Below, piece after piece: positions 27,707-35,998 of a stretch of DNA of 64,000 bases. The notes beneath the pieces are model-generated. The model did no database searches, was not told where the DNA came from, and worked only from the letters and a program-made list of their open reading frames with translations. The stretch's first letter is position 1; each line of letters begins with the position of its first letter. The position numbers were made by a program, and so were the translations under genes. The DNA comes from Thalassospira xiamenensis M-5 = DSM 17429 (GTDB taxonomy: Bacteria > Pseudomonadota > Alphaproteobacteria > Rhodospirillales > Thalassospiraceae), in NCBI RefSeq assembly GCF_000300235.2, contig NZ_CP004388.1, forward strand, positions 3,852,001-3,916,000. The letters are read 5' to 3'.

Positions 27707-28351
27707 ATGAATCATTCTTTACCAAACGCGACCAGCGTTATCCCTAATGACCGTATTCGTGTCGATCTGCAACTGATTGCCGATATGGTCGAACCGGGTA
27801 CGCGCGTGCTTGATATCGGGTGCGGCGATGGTGAATTGCTGGGTTATCTGACGCGTAGCAAGGATGTCGACGGTCGCGGGCTTGAACTTTCCAACGAGGG
27901 GGTGCGCAATTGCGTGGCACAGGGTCTTCCGGTGATGCAGGGCGATGCGGATCGTGATCTTGGCGATTATCCCGACGGGGCGTTTGATTACGCCATCCTC
28001 AGCCAGACATTGCAGGCGACCAATCGCCCGAAACAGGTTCTGAGCGAACTGCTTCGCATCGGTCAGAAGGCCATCGTTTCCTTCCCGAATTTCGGTCACT
28101 GGCGTGCGCGGTTTGATTTGATGTTCCGCGGGCGCATGCCCCAAAACCCGAACCTGCCGATCATGTGGTACGAAACCCCGAACATCCATTTTTGTACCGT
28201 CCGGGATTTTGTGGCCCTTTGTGATGAATGCGGCTTTAAGATCGAACGGTCAATGGTGCTGAATGAAAGCGGATCAAAAGTCAGTCTGGATAGCCATTCA
28301 CGGCTTGCCAATTTCTTTGGCAATCAGGCGCTTTTCATGCTGAGCAAGTAG
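27707..28351 (+). CDS. metW: Methionine biosynthesis protein MetW
   Basis: A 214-residue class I methyltransferase-fold protein; the SAM-binding loop reads LDIGCGDGELL (about residues 35-45) with YAILSQTLQATNRP and FPNFGHWRARFDLMFRGRMP, features of MetW. MetW forms a complex with MetX and activates it in some bacteria. Coupled to metX by a 3-base gap. Confidence 0.95.
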   Translation: MNHSLPNATSVIPNDRIRVDLQLIADMVEPGTRVLDIGCGDGELLGYLTRSKDVDGRGLELSNEGVRNCVAQGLPVMQGDADRDLGDYPDGAFDYAILSQTLQATNRPKQVLSELLRIGQKAIVSFPNFGHWRARFDLMFRGRMPQNPNLPIMWYETPNIHFCTVRDFVALCDECGFKIERSMVLNESGSKVSLDSHSRLANFFGNQALFMLSK

Positions 28352-28392
28352 TTCCTGCCAACGCCTTTGTCATTTTTGCCATCACAATTGCC

Positions 28393-28433
28393 CCCCATCC
28401 ACGTCAGATGACGAGCATGATCACGTGATGGGG
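28393..28433 (+). promoter_or_regulatory. Hairpin that covers the ribosome binding site of the lipoprotein gene
   Basis: CCCCATC-C-ACGT (28393-28404) can pair with ACGTGATGGGG (28423-28433), leaving one bulged C and an 18-nt loop. The GGGG of the right arm is the only Shine-Dalgarno-like sequence, 5 bases before the ATG at 28439. Folding would hide it. It could also act as the metXW terminator, but no T-run follows. Confidence 0.4.
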
Positions 28434-28438
28434 ACGTT

Positions 28439-29308
28439 ATGGCAGTTTCATCGATCTACCAATTCACACGCAAGGCAGTTCTGATTATTGGCATCGGGCT
28501 CTTGGCCGCCTGTTCGCAAAAGGCCGAAACCCTGAAAATCACGGTCACCCAGTTTGGCAGCGCGACCGAGGATGCCTTTGATGCCTATGGCACGGCACAG
28601 ACCGCGCAATTTGCGCCATCGCCAAAATCGCAAAACGCCCGGCAATCGGAATTCATCGCGAATATGGAAGCCTTCACAGGCAAGGTGACGCCATCCAATC
28701 TGCCCACCCTGCTTGATCCGGATGCGGTTAAAATCGATCCGAATGTTGCGCAACAATGGCAAAAGACACTGGCCAGCCTGCGAAACCAGTATCAGCAATT
28801 TGTCGCGATTTTCGATCAGATCGAAGCCGGATCGGCACTTGGGGCATCGGCCGTAACGGATACCGGTCCGATCCTTGAAAAACTACGCAATCAGCTTGAC
28901 GCCATCACCAGCGATCTGGCCAAAGACCCGCCGCAATTTCTGGTGCGCCGTGACACACTGATTGCCGATTTGAACAAAATCCGTTCCGAACCGAACGATG
29001 ATGACGATGCCAAATCACTGCGTCTGCAAATCTGGTGGCAGGATTGGAACGCTTTGATGGCCGAAGAAAAACTGCTTCAGGCACATACATTGCGCAGTTT
29101 CATGGCGGCATCTGCGTTAGGCAGACATTTGCAAACGCAGATCGATAATTACGCCAAGCTGGATGTAAATGCCCTGATCGGGGCTGCCGAACAAGGCATA
29201 ACACTGGCCGGAAAAGTGCGCAGCCTGTCCCCAACGGAACTTGTCGCCGAGGGCCGCAATCTGTTTGAGACCGCAACCGGCAGCACAACAGCCACACCGG
29301 CACAATAG
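28439..29308 (+). CDS. Putative lipoprotein of unknown function
   Basis: A 289-residue protein with a lipobox: a basic start, hydrophobic VLIIGIGLLAAC-SQ. The mature part is charged and mostly predicted helical, with DDDD in the middle (EPNDDDDAKSL) and a low-complexity end (TATGSTTATPAQ). No known domain was recognised. A second small gene starts 10 bases after it, so the two probably form an operon of their own after metXW. Not recognised in databases from memory; sequence supports only an envelope location. Confidence 0.75.
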   Translation: MAVSSIYQFTRKAVLIIGIGLLAACSQKAETLKITVTQFGSATEDAFDAYGTAQTAQFAPSPKSQNARQSEFIANMEAFTGKVTPSNLPTLLDPDAVKIDPNVAQQWQKTLASLRNQYQQFVAIFDQIEAGSALGASAVTDTGPILEKLRNQLDAITSDLAKDPPQFLVRRDTLIADLNKIRSEPNDDDDAKSLRLQIWWQDWNALMAEEKLLQAHTLRSFMAASALGRHLQTQIDNYAKLDVNALIGAAEQGITLAGKVRSLSPTELVAEGRNLFETATGSTTATPAQ

Positions 29309-29318
29309 GGAGATTCCC

Positions 29319-29609
29319 ATGAACAATCTTGATGAATTGATCCGTGCGGCCAAAAACAGCTTTGTTGAAATTGACGCAGCCTATCAGGCAGCCGACATCA
29401 ACGAAAAACTCGTGATGGCCGAAACGCGCAACAAGGCCGCCGATCAGCTTATAGCGCTTCAGGCCAAGAGACTGATCCGGAATGCATCGGCAATTACCGA
29501 TGCGGATATAACCGAGATGAAAAGCCTTAAAGACCGGGTCGACGATGCCGCCCAAATCCAGACAGCCCTGCTGCAATTTGTCGGGTTGCTGGCAAAATTT
29601 GTCGGTTAA
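29319..29609 (+). CDS. Small helical protein of unknown function
   Basis: A 96-residue soluble protein starting MNNLDELIRAAKNSFVEI, rich in A, E, K and L, with the look of a helical bundle or coiled coil and no membrane segment. GGGAGA lies just before the ATG at 29319. It follows the lipoprotein gene by 10 bases and is likely its partner. Its stop codon lies in TTAA shared with the stop codon of moaE on the other strand. No family recognised. Confidence 0.72.
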   Translation: MNNLDELIRAAKNSFVEIDAAYQAADINEKLVMAETRNKAADQLIALQAKRLIRNASAITDADITEMKSLKDRVDDAAQIQTALLQFVGLLAKFVG

Positions 29610-30064
29610 TCCGTGTTCCAGCGCTCGGCATCGGCATCGTCCGATGCCTTCGCTGTGACCCAGTGATCGCCTTTGGGGGTTTGTTCGCGTTTCCAAAAGG
29701 GTGCACGGGTTTTAAGGAAATCCATGATGAAGTCGCAGGCTTCGAACGCGGCGCGACGATGGGCCGACAACGTGATCACCAGGACAATCCGTTCACCGGG
29801 CAACATACGCCCGAACCGATGCACAATCCGCACATCATCAAGCGGCCAGCGTCTGGCGGCCTCGTCTACGATATTTTCAAGTTCGCGTTCGGTCATCCCC
29901 GGATAGTGATCAAGGGTCAGAGCCGAAACCTGATCACCGCCATGAATATCACGCACCAGTCCGACGAAACTGACCGCCGCCCCGATATCGGTACGGCCAT
30001 CGGTCAGGGCTGCCAGTTCGGCGCCCGGATCAAAATCGTTTTCCTGAACGGATACGCGTGCCAT
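29606..30064 (-). CDS. moaE: Molybdopterin synthase catalytic subunit
   Basis: MoaE joins with MoaD to put sulfur into precursor Z in molybdenum cofactor synthesis. The 152-residue protein has the catalytic lysines K118 and K125 in KTRAPFWKREQTPKGDHWV, matching the E. coli positions, and the HRFGRMLPGE region. pgsA ends only 24 bases upstream; moaD, which often sits between pgsA and moaE, is absent here and must lie elsewhere. Confidence 0.95.
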   Translation of the reverse strand: MARVSVQENDFDPGAELAALTDGRTDIGAAVSFVGLVRDIHGGDQVSALTLDHYPGMTERELENIVDEAARRWPLDDVRIVHRFGRMLPGERIVLVITLSAHRRAAFEACDFIMDFLKTRAPFWKREQTPKGDHWVTAKASDDADAERWNTD

Positions 30065-30088
30065 GCGGAACCTTATCCTATGCAGCCC

Positions 30089-30640
30089 TTAGTCGAGATG
30101 CTTAAGCCCGGTGCGAAGATAGATATACCCGGTCTGAACCGTCACCAGCCCGGCAATCCATAACAGGATATCACCAATCAGGATCGACGGGATCATGTCC
30201 GGCGACGCATCGCCAACCAGAAGAAACCCGATGGCAAGGATTTGCGCCGTGGTTTTCCATTTCGCAAGCACCGTCACCGGCAGCGGTACTTTCAGTTCGG
30301 CCAGATGTTCGCGCAGGCCCGACACCATGATTTCCCGGCACATGATGATCACAGCCGGCAAAACAGCCAGACCGGAAATACGTTCAAACGCCACCATCAT
30401 CATCAGGGCGGCGGCAACCAGAAGCTTGTCCGCGATGGGATCAAGGAACCGGCCAAGCGGCGAAACAACATTCATGCTGCGCGCAAGGTAACCATCAAAA
30501 AAGTCCGTTACCCCGGCAAAGGCAAACAGCACAAACCCGATCCAGTTGCCAATCGGCCCGTTGATATAGAAGGACGCGACCAATGCCGGAATCACGATGA
30601 TGCGCGACAAGGTCAGCAGATTGGGAATCTGGTTTTTCAT
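30089..30640 (-). CDS. pgsA: CDP-diacylglycerol-glycerol-3-phosphate 3-phosphatidyltransferase
   Basis: Makes phosphatidylglycerophosphate at the inner membrane. The CDP-alcohol phosphotransferase pattern is present: D-FFDG-YLAR then GRFLDPIADK, i.e. the D-x2-DG-x2-AR-x8-G-x3-D-x3-D form. Several membrane segments in 183 residues, the usual length. The ATG at 30640 gives the family start MKNQIPNLLTLSRI; the longer frame to 30712 is not supported by a ribosome site. Confidence 0.95.
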   Translation of the reverse strand: MKNQIPNLLTLSRIIVIPALVASFYINGPIGNWIGFVLFAFAGVTDFFDGYLARSMNVVSPLGRFLDPIADKLLVAAALMMMVAFERISGLAVLPAVIIMCREIMVSGLREHLAELKVPLPVTVLAKWKTTAQILAIGFLLVGDASPDMIPSILIGDILLWIAGLVTVQTGYIYLRTGLKHLD

Positions 30641-30739
30641 AAGGGGCCTGTTTGCGGATATGTGCGGCAGTAATAAAATTTCGGATGACCTGTTATGAGC
30701 CAAACCGCACAATTATTAAAGTCTTGAATATATGACAAC

Positions 30740-30782
30740 AAGGGCGATGTTTCAGATGTCAAACAACCGAAACATCGCCCTT
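30740..30782. terminator. Terminator after the NCS2 permease
   Basis: Perfect 14-bp stem AAGGGCGATGTTTC (30740-30753) with GAAACATCGCCCTT (30769-30782), 15-nt loop. It follows the permease stop on the minus strand; the T-run is poor (TTGTTGTCATA). Confidence 0.7.
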
Positions 30783-30796
30783 GCGTTTCAAACGCC

Positions 30797-32092
30797 TCAG
30801 TCTGCGGGGGCCTCGGATGATTTGCGACCAATGCTGAGCAACTGGTAAAGAATGATTGCCGCAAGCGTCGCCGTGCCGATCCCGCCAATCGCGAAACCAC
30901 CAAATTGCACCGTGAAGTCGCCGCCCCCGAAAATAAGGGTAATACCAACGGTGAACAGATTGCGCGGATCGGAAAAATCGACCCGGTTATCCACCCAAAG
31001 GCGCACCATTGCCGCCGCAATAAGTCCAAATACCGCAACACCAAGCCCACCCAGAACCGGCCCCGGGATGGTATGGAGCAACGCCCCGAATTTCGGCGAA
31101 AAGCCGAGTAAAATCGCAATTACCGCCGCAATCACAAAGATCAGGGTCGAAAACACGCGCGTTACCGCCATGACACCCATGTTTTCAACATAGGTGGTCA
31201 CCCCCGTACCGCCACCCGACCCGGCCAGCATGGTTGCCAGACCATCTCCGACAAAGCCGCGCCCGATATAACGGTCCATATTCTGTTTGGTCATGCCACC
31301 AATCGCCTTGATATGACCGAGGTTTTCCGCCACCAGAATGAAGGCCACCGGAGCGATCATGAACATTGCCGAACTTTCAAAGCGCGGCGTGACAAAGGAT
31401 GGCATGCCAAACCACGCTGCCTGCGAGAGTTCTGTAAAGTCAATCGCTGGCATCAGGCCAAACCCGTTCCCCAACACCAGAACCAGCACATAACCCGCCA
31501 GAATCCCGATCAGAATCGAAACACGGCGCACTGAAACCGGCGCATAGACAGAAACCATCGCCACCGACAGCAATGTCAGAAGCGCCACCAGCATATGCAT
31601 GTTATCGCCGGAAATACCGTTGATCCCGACGGGTGCCAGATTAAGACCGATGGCCGCCCCCACCGCCCCCGTCACCGCAGGCGGCATCAGTTTTTCAACC
31701 CAGCCCGTCCCGGTTGCCATGACGATCAAACCAATCACGACATAAAGTGCACCCGCCGCAATAATACCGCCAAGCGCGCCACCGATATCCGGGTTGGGGC
31801 CAGATCCGGCATAGCCGGTCGCGGCAATCACAACGGCGATAAAGGCAAAGGAAGATCCCAGATAGCTGGGCACACGCCCCGCCGTGCAGATAAAGAAGAT
31901 CAGCGTGCCGATCCCCGAAAACAGGATCGCAAGGTTCGGATCAAACCCCATCAGAAGCGGGCCAAGAATGGTGGCACCCGACATGGCGACAAGGTGCTGC
32001 AAGCCCATCGGGAACATTGCCCCCCACGGCAGACGTTCGTCAGGCATGACGGTAGAAGACCGGGTCAGAGACCAGGAAGGAAAATATCGCAT
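30797..32092 (-). CDS. NCS2-family nucleobase permease (uracil/xanthine)
   Basis: A 431-residue membrane protein with about 14 membrane segments. It has the NCS2 features: MSGATILGPLLMGF early, AAGGL-like segment, VAENLGHIKAIGGMT (nucleobase site), and the signature GGTGVTTYVENMGVMAVT near residue 280. UraA/RutG-type proteins import uracil or related bases with protons. The gene is between uvrC and pgsA, which is not a usual place, so it may be an insertion into the uvrC-pgsA group. Confidence 0.92.
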   Translation of the reverse strand: MRYFPSWSLTRSSTVMPDERLPWGAMFPMGLQHLVAMSGATILGPLLMGFDPNLAILFSGIGTLIFFICTAGRVPSYLGSSFAFIAVVIAATGYAGSGPNPDIGGALGGIIAAGALYVVIGLIVMATGTGWVEKLMPPAVTGAVGAAIGLNLAPVGINGISGDNMHMLVALLTLLSVAMVSVYAPVSVRRVSILIGILAGYVLVLVLGNGFGLMPAIDFTELSQAAWFGMPSFVTPRFESSAMFMIAPVAFILVAENLGHIKAIGGMTKQNMDRYIGRGFVGDGLATMLAGSGGGTGVTTYVENMGVMAVTRVFSTLIFVIAAVIAILLGFSPKFGALLHTIPGPVLGGLGVAVFGLIAAAMVRLWVDNRVDFSDPRNLFTVGITLIFGGGDFTVQFGGFAIGGIGTATLAAIILYQLLSIGRKSSEAPAD

Positions 32093-32222
32093 CGGTTTCC
32101 TTAAGCTGACTTTTAGACGTTACCCCAGTAACGCACTCTGCCCGATCAGCATGGCGCGTTATCAAACCGCGTCGGGTATCGCGCCCTGACCGGCAAAAAG
32201 CAAGATGCCTGCCGCAGGTTTT

Positions 32223-34142
32223 TTATTCCGTGTCATGAAAATGATCGTAAATCTTGCGGGCAAGGGCGGCACTGATGCCATCCACCGCCTCAAGATCGGT
32301 TAAACCGGCATCCGCCACGCCGCGCGCCGATCCGAAATGATGCAGCAACGCCTTTTTGCGTGCCCCACCCACGCCGGGCACATTATCAAGAACGCTTTTG
32401 CCGATCTGCTTGGACCGTTTGGCGCGATGCGTGCCAATCGCCCAACGGTGCGCTTCATCGCGCAAACGCTGGATGAAATATAAAACCGGATCCTGCATAT
32501 CAAGACGCACGGGCGGTTTTCCGGGGATATGCAGCACTTCCTTGCCCGCATTGCGATCAACACCCTTGGCAACGCCGACAAGCATCACGTCTTCGATCCC
32601 AAGGTCTTCAAGCACTTCGCGGGCCACGCCAAGCTGCCCCAAGCCACCATCGATCAGGCAAAGGTCCGGCCATGTGCCGTTTTCCCGGTCCGGGTCTTCC
32701 TTTTGCGCACGCGCAAAACGCCTGGTCAGAACTTCGCGCATCATGGCAAAATCATCACCCGGCGCGATATCGCCCTTGATATTGAATTTGCGATAGGCAC
32801 TTTTCATAAACCCCTCAGGTCCGGCAACGATCATGCCGCCCACCATGTTGGTGCCCTGAATATGACTGTTATCGTAAACCTCTATCCGTTCTGGCGTGCC
32901 GTCCAGTTCGAGTTTATCGGCCAGATCTTCCAGCAATTTGCGTTGCGAAGCACTTTCGGCCATGCGCCGCCCCAGCGCGTCCTTGGCATTGGTCAACGCA
33001 TGTTCAACAAGCTTGCGTCGACCGCCACGCTTGGGCACCTGCAAGGTAATCTTACGGTTATTATTGATCGACAATGCGGTTTCGACCAGTTCCTGACCTT
33101 CGATCTCATGCGATAGCAGCACCTGTTTCGGGGCCGGTTTATCGGCATAGAACTGCCCGACAAAGGCCGACAGGATTTCGGCAATTTCCGCCCCCTGTTC
33201 ATGGCGCGGGAAATAGGACCGGTTGCCATAGTTAGAGCCCGAGCGGAAGAAGAAGACCTGAACACAGCTTTGCCCGCCTTCGTGATGCAGGGCGATCACA
33301 TCGGCCTCTTCAACGCCTTCCAGATTGATGTCCTGATGCGACCTGATCTGGCTTAACGCACGGATACGATCGCGATACATCGCCGCCTGCTCGAAATCCA
33401 TCCGTTCAGACGCGGCAAGCATGTCGGCTTCAAGCTGCTTGAGGATTTTCTGGCTGCGCCCGGTCAGGAAGTCACGGCAGATATCGACAAGCGCGTCATA
33501 TTCGGCTTTGGCAACCCGATCCACACACGGCGCGGAACAGCGTTTGATTTGATACAGCAAACACGGACGCGACCGGTTGGAAAATACGGCATCCGTGCAG
33601 GAGCGCAGCAAAAAGGCACGCTGCAAATGGTTGATCGTGTTGTTCACCGCCCAAGCGGACGCAAACGGACCAAAGCAACTGCCATCCTTGGCCCGTGCCC
33701 CGCGATGTTTGACGATGCGCGGATAATCATGATCCTCGGTGATCAGGATATAGGGGAAACTTTTGTCATCGCGCAGAAGGATGTTGTAACGCGGTTTAAG
33801 CTTCTTGATCAGGTTGGATTCAAGAAGAAGCGCCTCGGCTTCGGTGTGGGTGGTGATGATTTCCATCCGCACGGTCTGTGCGACCATACGGGCAATCCGT
33901 ATCGGCAACTGCATCAGACGGGTATAGGCCACCACGCGCTTTTTAAGGTTCTTGGCCTTGCCGACATAAAGAACCCGGTCCTTGTCATCAATCATGCGAT
34001 AGACACCGGCCGATCCCGGCATGGTTTTCAGCGCATGTTTGATGGCCTCGACACCGCGCGCAGCCCCCCCGTCATAATCATCGCCTTCAAGCGACAATCC
34101 GATTTCCCGAGCGGGGTTTTCGGATGGGGTTTCAGGCTTCAT
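32223..34142 (-). CDS. uvrC: Excinuclease ABC subunit C
   Basis: Makes both incisions in nucleotide excision repair. 639 residues with the GIY-YIG domain at the N-terminus (GVYRMIDDKDRVLYVGKAKN), the UVR motif (about 225-260), the RNase H-like nuclease domain with the EVYDNSHIQG segment (about 420) and CLIDGG, and a C-terminal helix-hairpin-helix (NVPGVGGARKKALL, FGSARGV). Complete. The 440-bp gap upstream is AT-rich and holds DnaA-box-like sequences. Confidence 0.97.
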   Translation of the reverse strand: MKPETPSENPAREIGLSLEGDDYDGGAARGVEAIKHALKTMPGSAGVYRMIDDKDRVLYVGKAKNLKKRVVAYTRLMQLPIRIARMVAQTVRMEIITTHTEAEALLLESNLIKKLKPRYNILLRDDKSFPYILITEDHDYPRIVKHRGARAKDGSCFGPFASAWAVNNTINHLQRAFLLRSCTDAVFSNRSRPCLLYQIKRCSAPCVDRVAKAEYDALVDICRDFLTGRSQKILKQLEADMLAASERMDFEQAAMYRDRIRALSQIRSHQDINLEGVEEADVIALHHEGGQSCVQVFFFRSGSNYGNRSYFPRHEQGAEIAEILSAFVGQFYADKPAPKQVLLSHEIEGQELVETALSINNNRKITLQVPKRGGRRKLVEHALTNAKDALGRRMAESASQRKLLEDLADKLELDGTPERIEVYDNSHIQGTNMVGGMIVAGPEGFMKSAYRKFNIKGDIAPGDDFAMMREVLTRRFARAQKEDPDRENGTWPDLCLIDGGLGQLGVAREVLEDLGIEDVMLVGVAKGVDRNAGKEVLHIPGKPPVRLDMQDPVLYFIQRLRDEAHRWAIGTHRAKRSKQIGKSVLDNVPGVGGARKKALLHHFGSARGVADAGLTDLEAVDGISAALARKIYDHFHDTE

Positions 34143-34581
34143 CAGGCGTCTCCGGCAGATTTATTAAAAATCAAAAGTTGTGACGGCTGTCACTTCTCAA
34201 AGTGGCTTCCGACAATACCCAAAAAGATTAACGTCGCAACATCACTTCACAGAATCGCAACCCAAAAAAGATGTCCACCAAGGCTGTGGATAAGTTTGTG
34301 GGTAATAGGGGGGCTCTTTGCTGCACCCCTTGAGAGTCTTAACGTTCTATGAAGTGCACATTTATTGAGCAAACAATCTAAGTTATTGTTTTTAAACACA
34401 AAAAATACTGTCAACCTGAAAACATTCGGTAATACAGGAGTCAAAAAAGAATATTTTCCTTTGATTCCATGCCCCCAGATGCTTGTGCATAAGGGAGACA
34501 GCGATTCGGCCTAGAGGAATCACAGAGTCCCCGTCCAAAACCGTTAACAAAAGTAAATTTTAAGCAGATTTACGGATGGGA
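34143..34581. other. AT-rich gap between uvrC and folB with DnaA-box-like nonamers
   Basis: No gene seen. Three matches to the TTATNCACA type, read on the minus strand, lie at 34285-34293 (TGTGGATAA, exact R-box), 34297-34305 (TGTGGGTAA, one mismatch) and 34484-34492 (TGTGCATAA, exact). A plus-strand TTAAACACA (34392-34400, one mismatch) lies in a long AT-rich stretch (about 34360-34465). This is the structure of a replication origin or of a DnaA-controlled region; it cannot be settled by reading. Confidence 0.45.
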
Positions 34582-35007
34582 TCAGCGCGCGATATTAAAG
34601 CGCTCTATTTCCACTCCGACCGCGGCAACGTCGTCAAAGACATCAAGCTTTTCAACTCGGACGTTTACCTTGCGTACCCGACGATCCGCCAGGCACATAT
34701 CGGCCAGTTTTTCCCCAAGGGTTTCCACAAGGTTCACATGACCGTCACGGCAAATTTCCCGCGTGCCGGTCACCAGATCTTCGTAGCTTAAAACAGTGGC
34801 AATATCGTCATTCTGGACACCCTCGCCTTCCAGAACGGCAAGGTCCAGATTGATACGCACCCGCTGCGGGGCATGTTTTTCATGATCATATACGCCAATG
34901 GATGTCTCGACGACCATGTCACGCACGAAGACACGACGCAAACTGCCGGCATGATCTGCGTAGGGCAGTGTCGTAATGTTATCGTCCTGCTTAAGGCCTG
35001 CGGTCAT
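34582..35007 (-). CDS. folB: Dihydroneopterin aldolase
   Basis: Acts in folate synthesis, cleaving dihydroneopterin to hydroxymethyl-dihydropterin and glycolaldehyde. A 141-residue protein with an FolB fold: VVETSIGVYDHEK (active-site Glu) and the KVNVRVEKLD lysine segment near the end. The start at 35007 has AAGGAAG about 8 bases before it; a longer frame would overlap the SDR gene upstream, which is unlikely. The pteridine-reductase-like SDR lies directly upstream in the same direction. Confidence 0.92.
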   Translation of the reverse strand: MTAGLKQDDNITTLPYADHAGSLRRVFVRDMVVETSIGVYDHEKHAPQRVRINLDLAVLEGEGVQNDDIATVLSYEDLVTGTREICRDGHVNLVETLGEKLADMCLADRRVRKVNVRVEKLDVFDDVAAVGVEIERFNIAR

Positions 35008-35069
35008 GGTCTGGTCTTCCTTGTGCTGCGCTTGGTGCGGCCAGATGTCCGGAACCCAAGCCCGACGCA

Positions 35070-35840
35070 TCATTCCTCTGGCATATTCTGTTCGCCACTG
35101 GGCGCCCAATTGAGGTGCTGCCCGCCGTCAAGCGCTAACATTTGCCCGGTGATGGCTGGCGCGGCAAGGAAAAATCGTACCGCGTCGCAAATCTCTTGCG
35201 GGTTTGTCCCAATTTTCAGGGGCGTCTGATCGCATTGCTGATCGAAAACTTCCTGTGTTTGCCGGACACTAGGCAGTGCCGGGCCGGGACCAATCGCATT
35301 GACCCGGATGTGCGGCGCCAATGCCAGTGCCAGTGTCTGGGTCAGCGTCCAAAGGCCGGCCTTGGACAAGGTATAAGTCATGAAATGCGGTGTCAGATTC
35401 CAGACACGCTGATCAATCAGGTTGATGATGACGCCCTTTTGCCCGGCGGGCAGCCGCTTGGCGAAATCCTGCGACAACACAAACGGTGCGCGCAGATTGG
35501 CTTCCATATGATAGTCCCAGCCCTCACGCGTGGCGGTGCTGATATCATCATATTCAAAGGTGGATGCATTATTGATCAGCACACCAATCGGGCCAAGTGC
35601 AGCCGTTGCTTCGCGTACGACACGGCTGCTGTCTTCTTCCTTGCCAAGATCAGCGGAAATAACGCAGGCGCGACGACCAAGGGACCGGATTTCCTCGGCA
35701 AGCTGTTCCGCATCCCTGCGCGAGGAATGGCAATGAAGGGCAACATCATAACCCTGTGTCGCCAGATCAAGCGATAAAGCCCGTCCGATACGCTTGGCAG
35801 CCCCGGTTACAAGAGCCGTTTTAGGCATTTTCCCTGTCAT
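35070..35840 (-). CDS. SDR-family oxidoreductase, pteridine-reductase-like
   Basis: A 256-residue short-chain dehydrogenase with TGAAKRIG near the N-terminus (the pteridine reductase/FolM form of the NAD(P) loop), NNAS, and the catalytic YTLSK. With folB next door it probably reduces dihydropterins or dihydrofolate (FolM/PTR1 type; inference from context). Complete, with normal length for the family. 62 bases separate it from folB. Confidence 0.88.
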   Translation of the reverse strand: MTGKMPKTALVTGAAKRIGRALSLDLATQGYDVALHCHSSRRDAEQLAEEIRSLGRRACVISADLGKEEDSSRVVREATAALGPIGVLINNASTFEYDDISTATREGWDYHMEANLRAPFVLSQDFAKRLPAGQKGVIINLIDQRVWNLTPHFMTYTLSKAGLWTLTQTLALALAPHIRVNAIGPGPALPSVRQTQEVFDQQCDQTPLKIGTNPQEICDAVRFFLAAPAITGQMLALDGGQHLNWAPSGEQNMPEE

Positions 35841-35998
35841 CTGGTTTCCATCCCGTTCATCAAGATGCGCCCCTTCCCGGGGAAGGCAGCCCCCTTAAAT
35901 ATCGGCCGCCGTCATTTATGTTTGGTCATTCCGGAACTTACAATCAAACCCGCCAGCCGGTCCATAACCGCATTTATCGCTTCAGGCATGAAGATCAA

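Noticed and set aside
34247-34444. 65-codon minus-strand frame in the uvrC-folB gap
   Set aside because: AT-rich and without a ribosome site; it covers the DnaA-box-like sequences and is likely chance.
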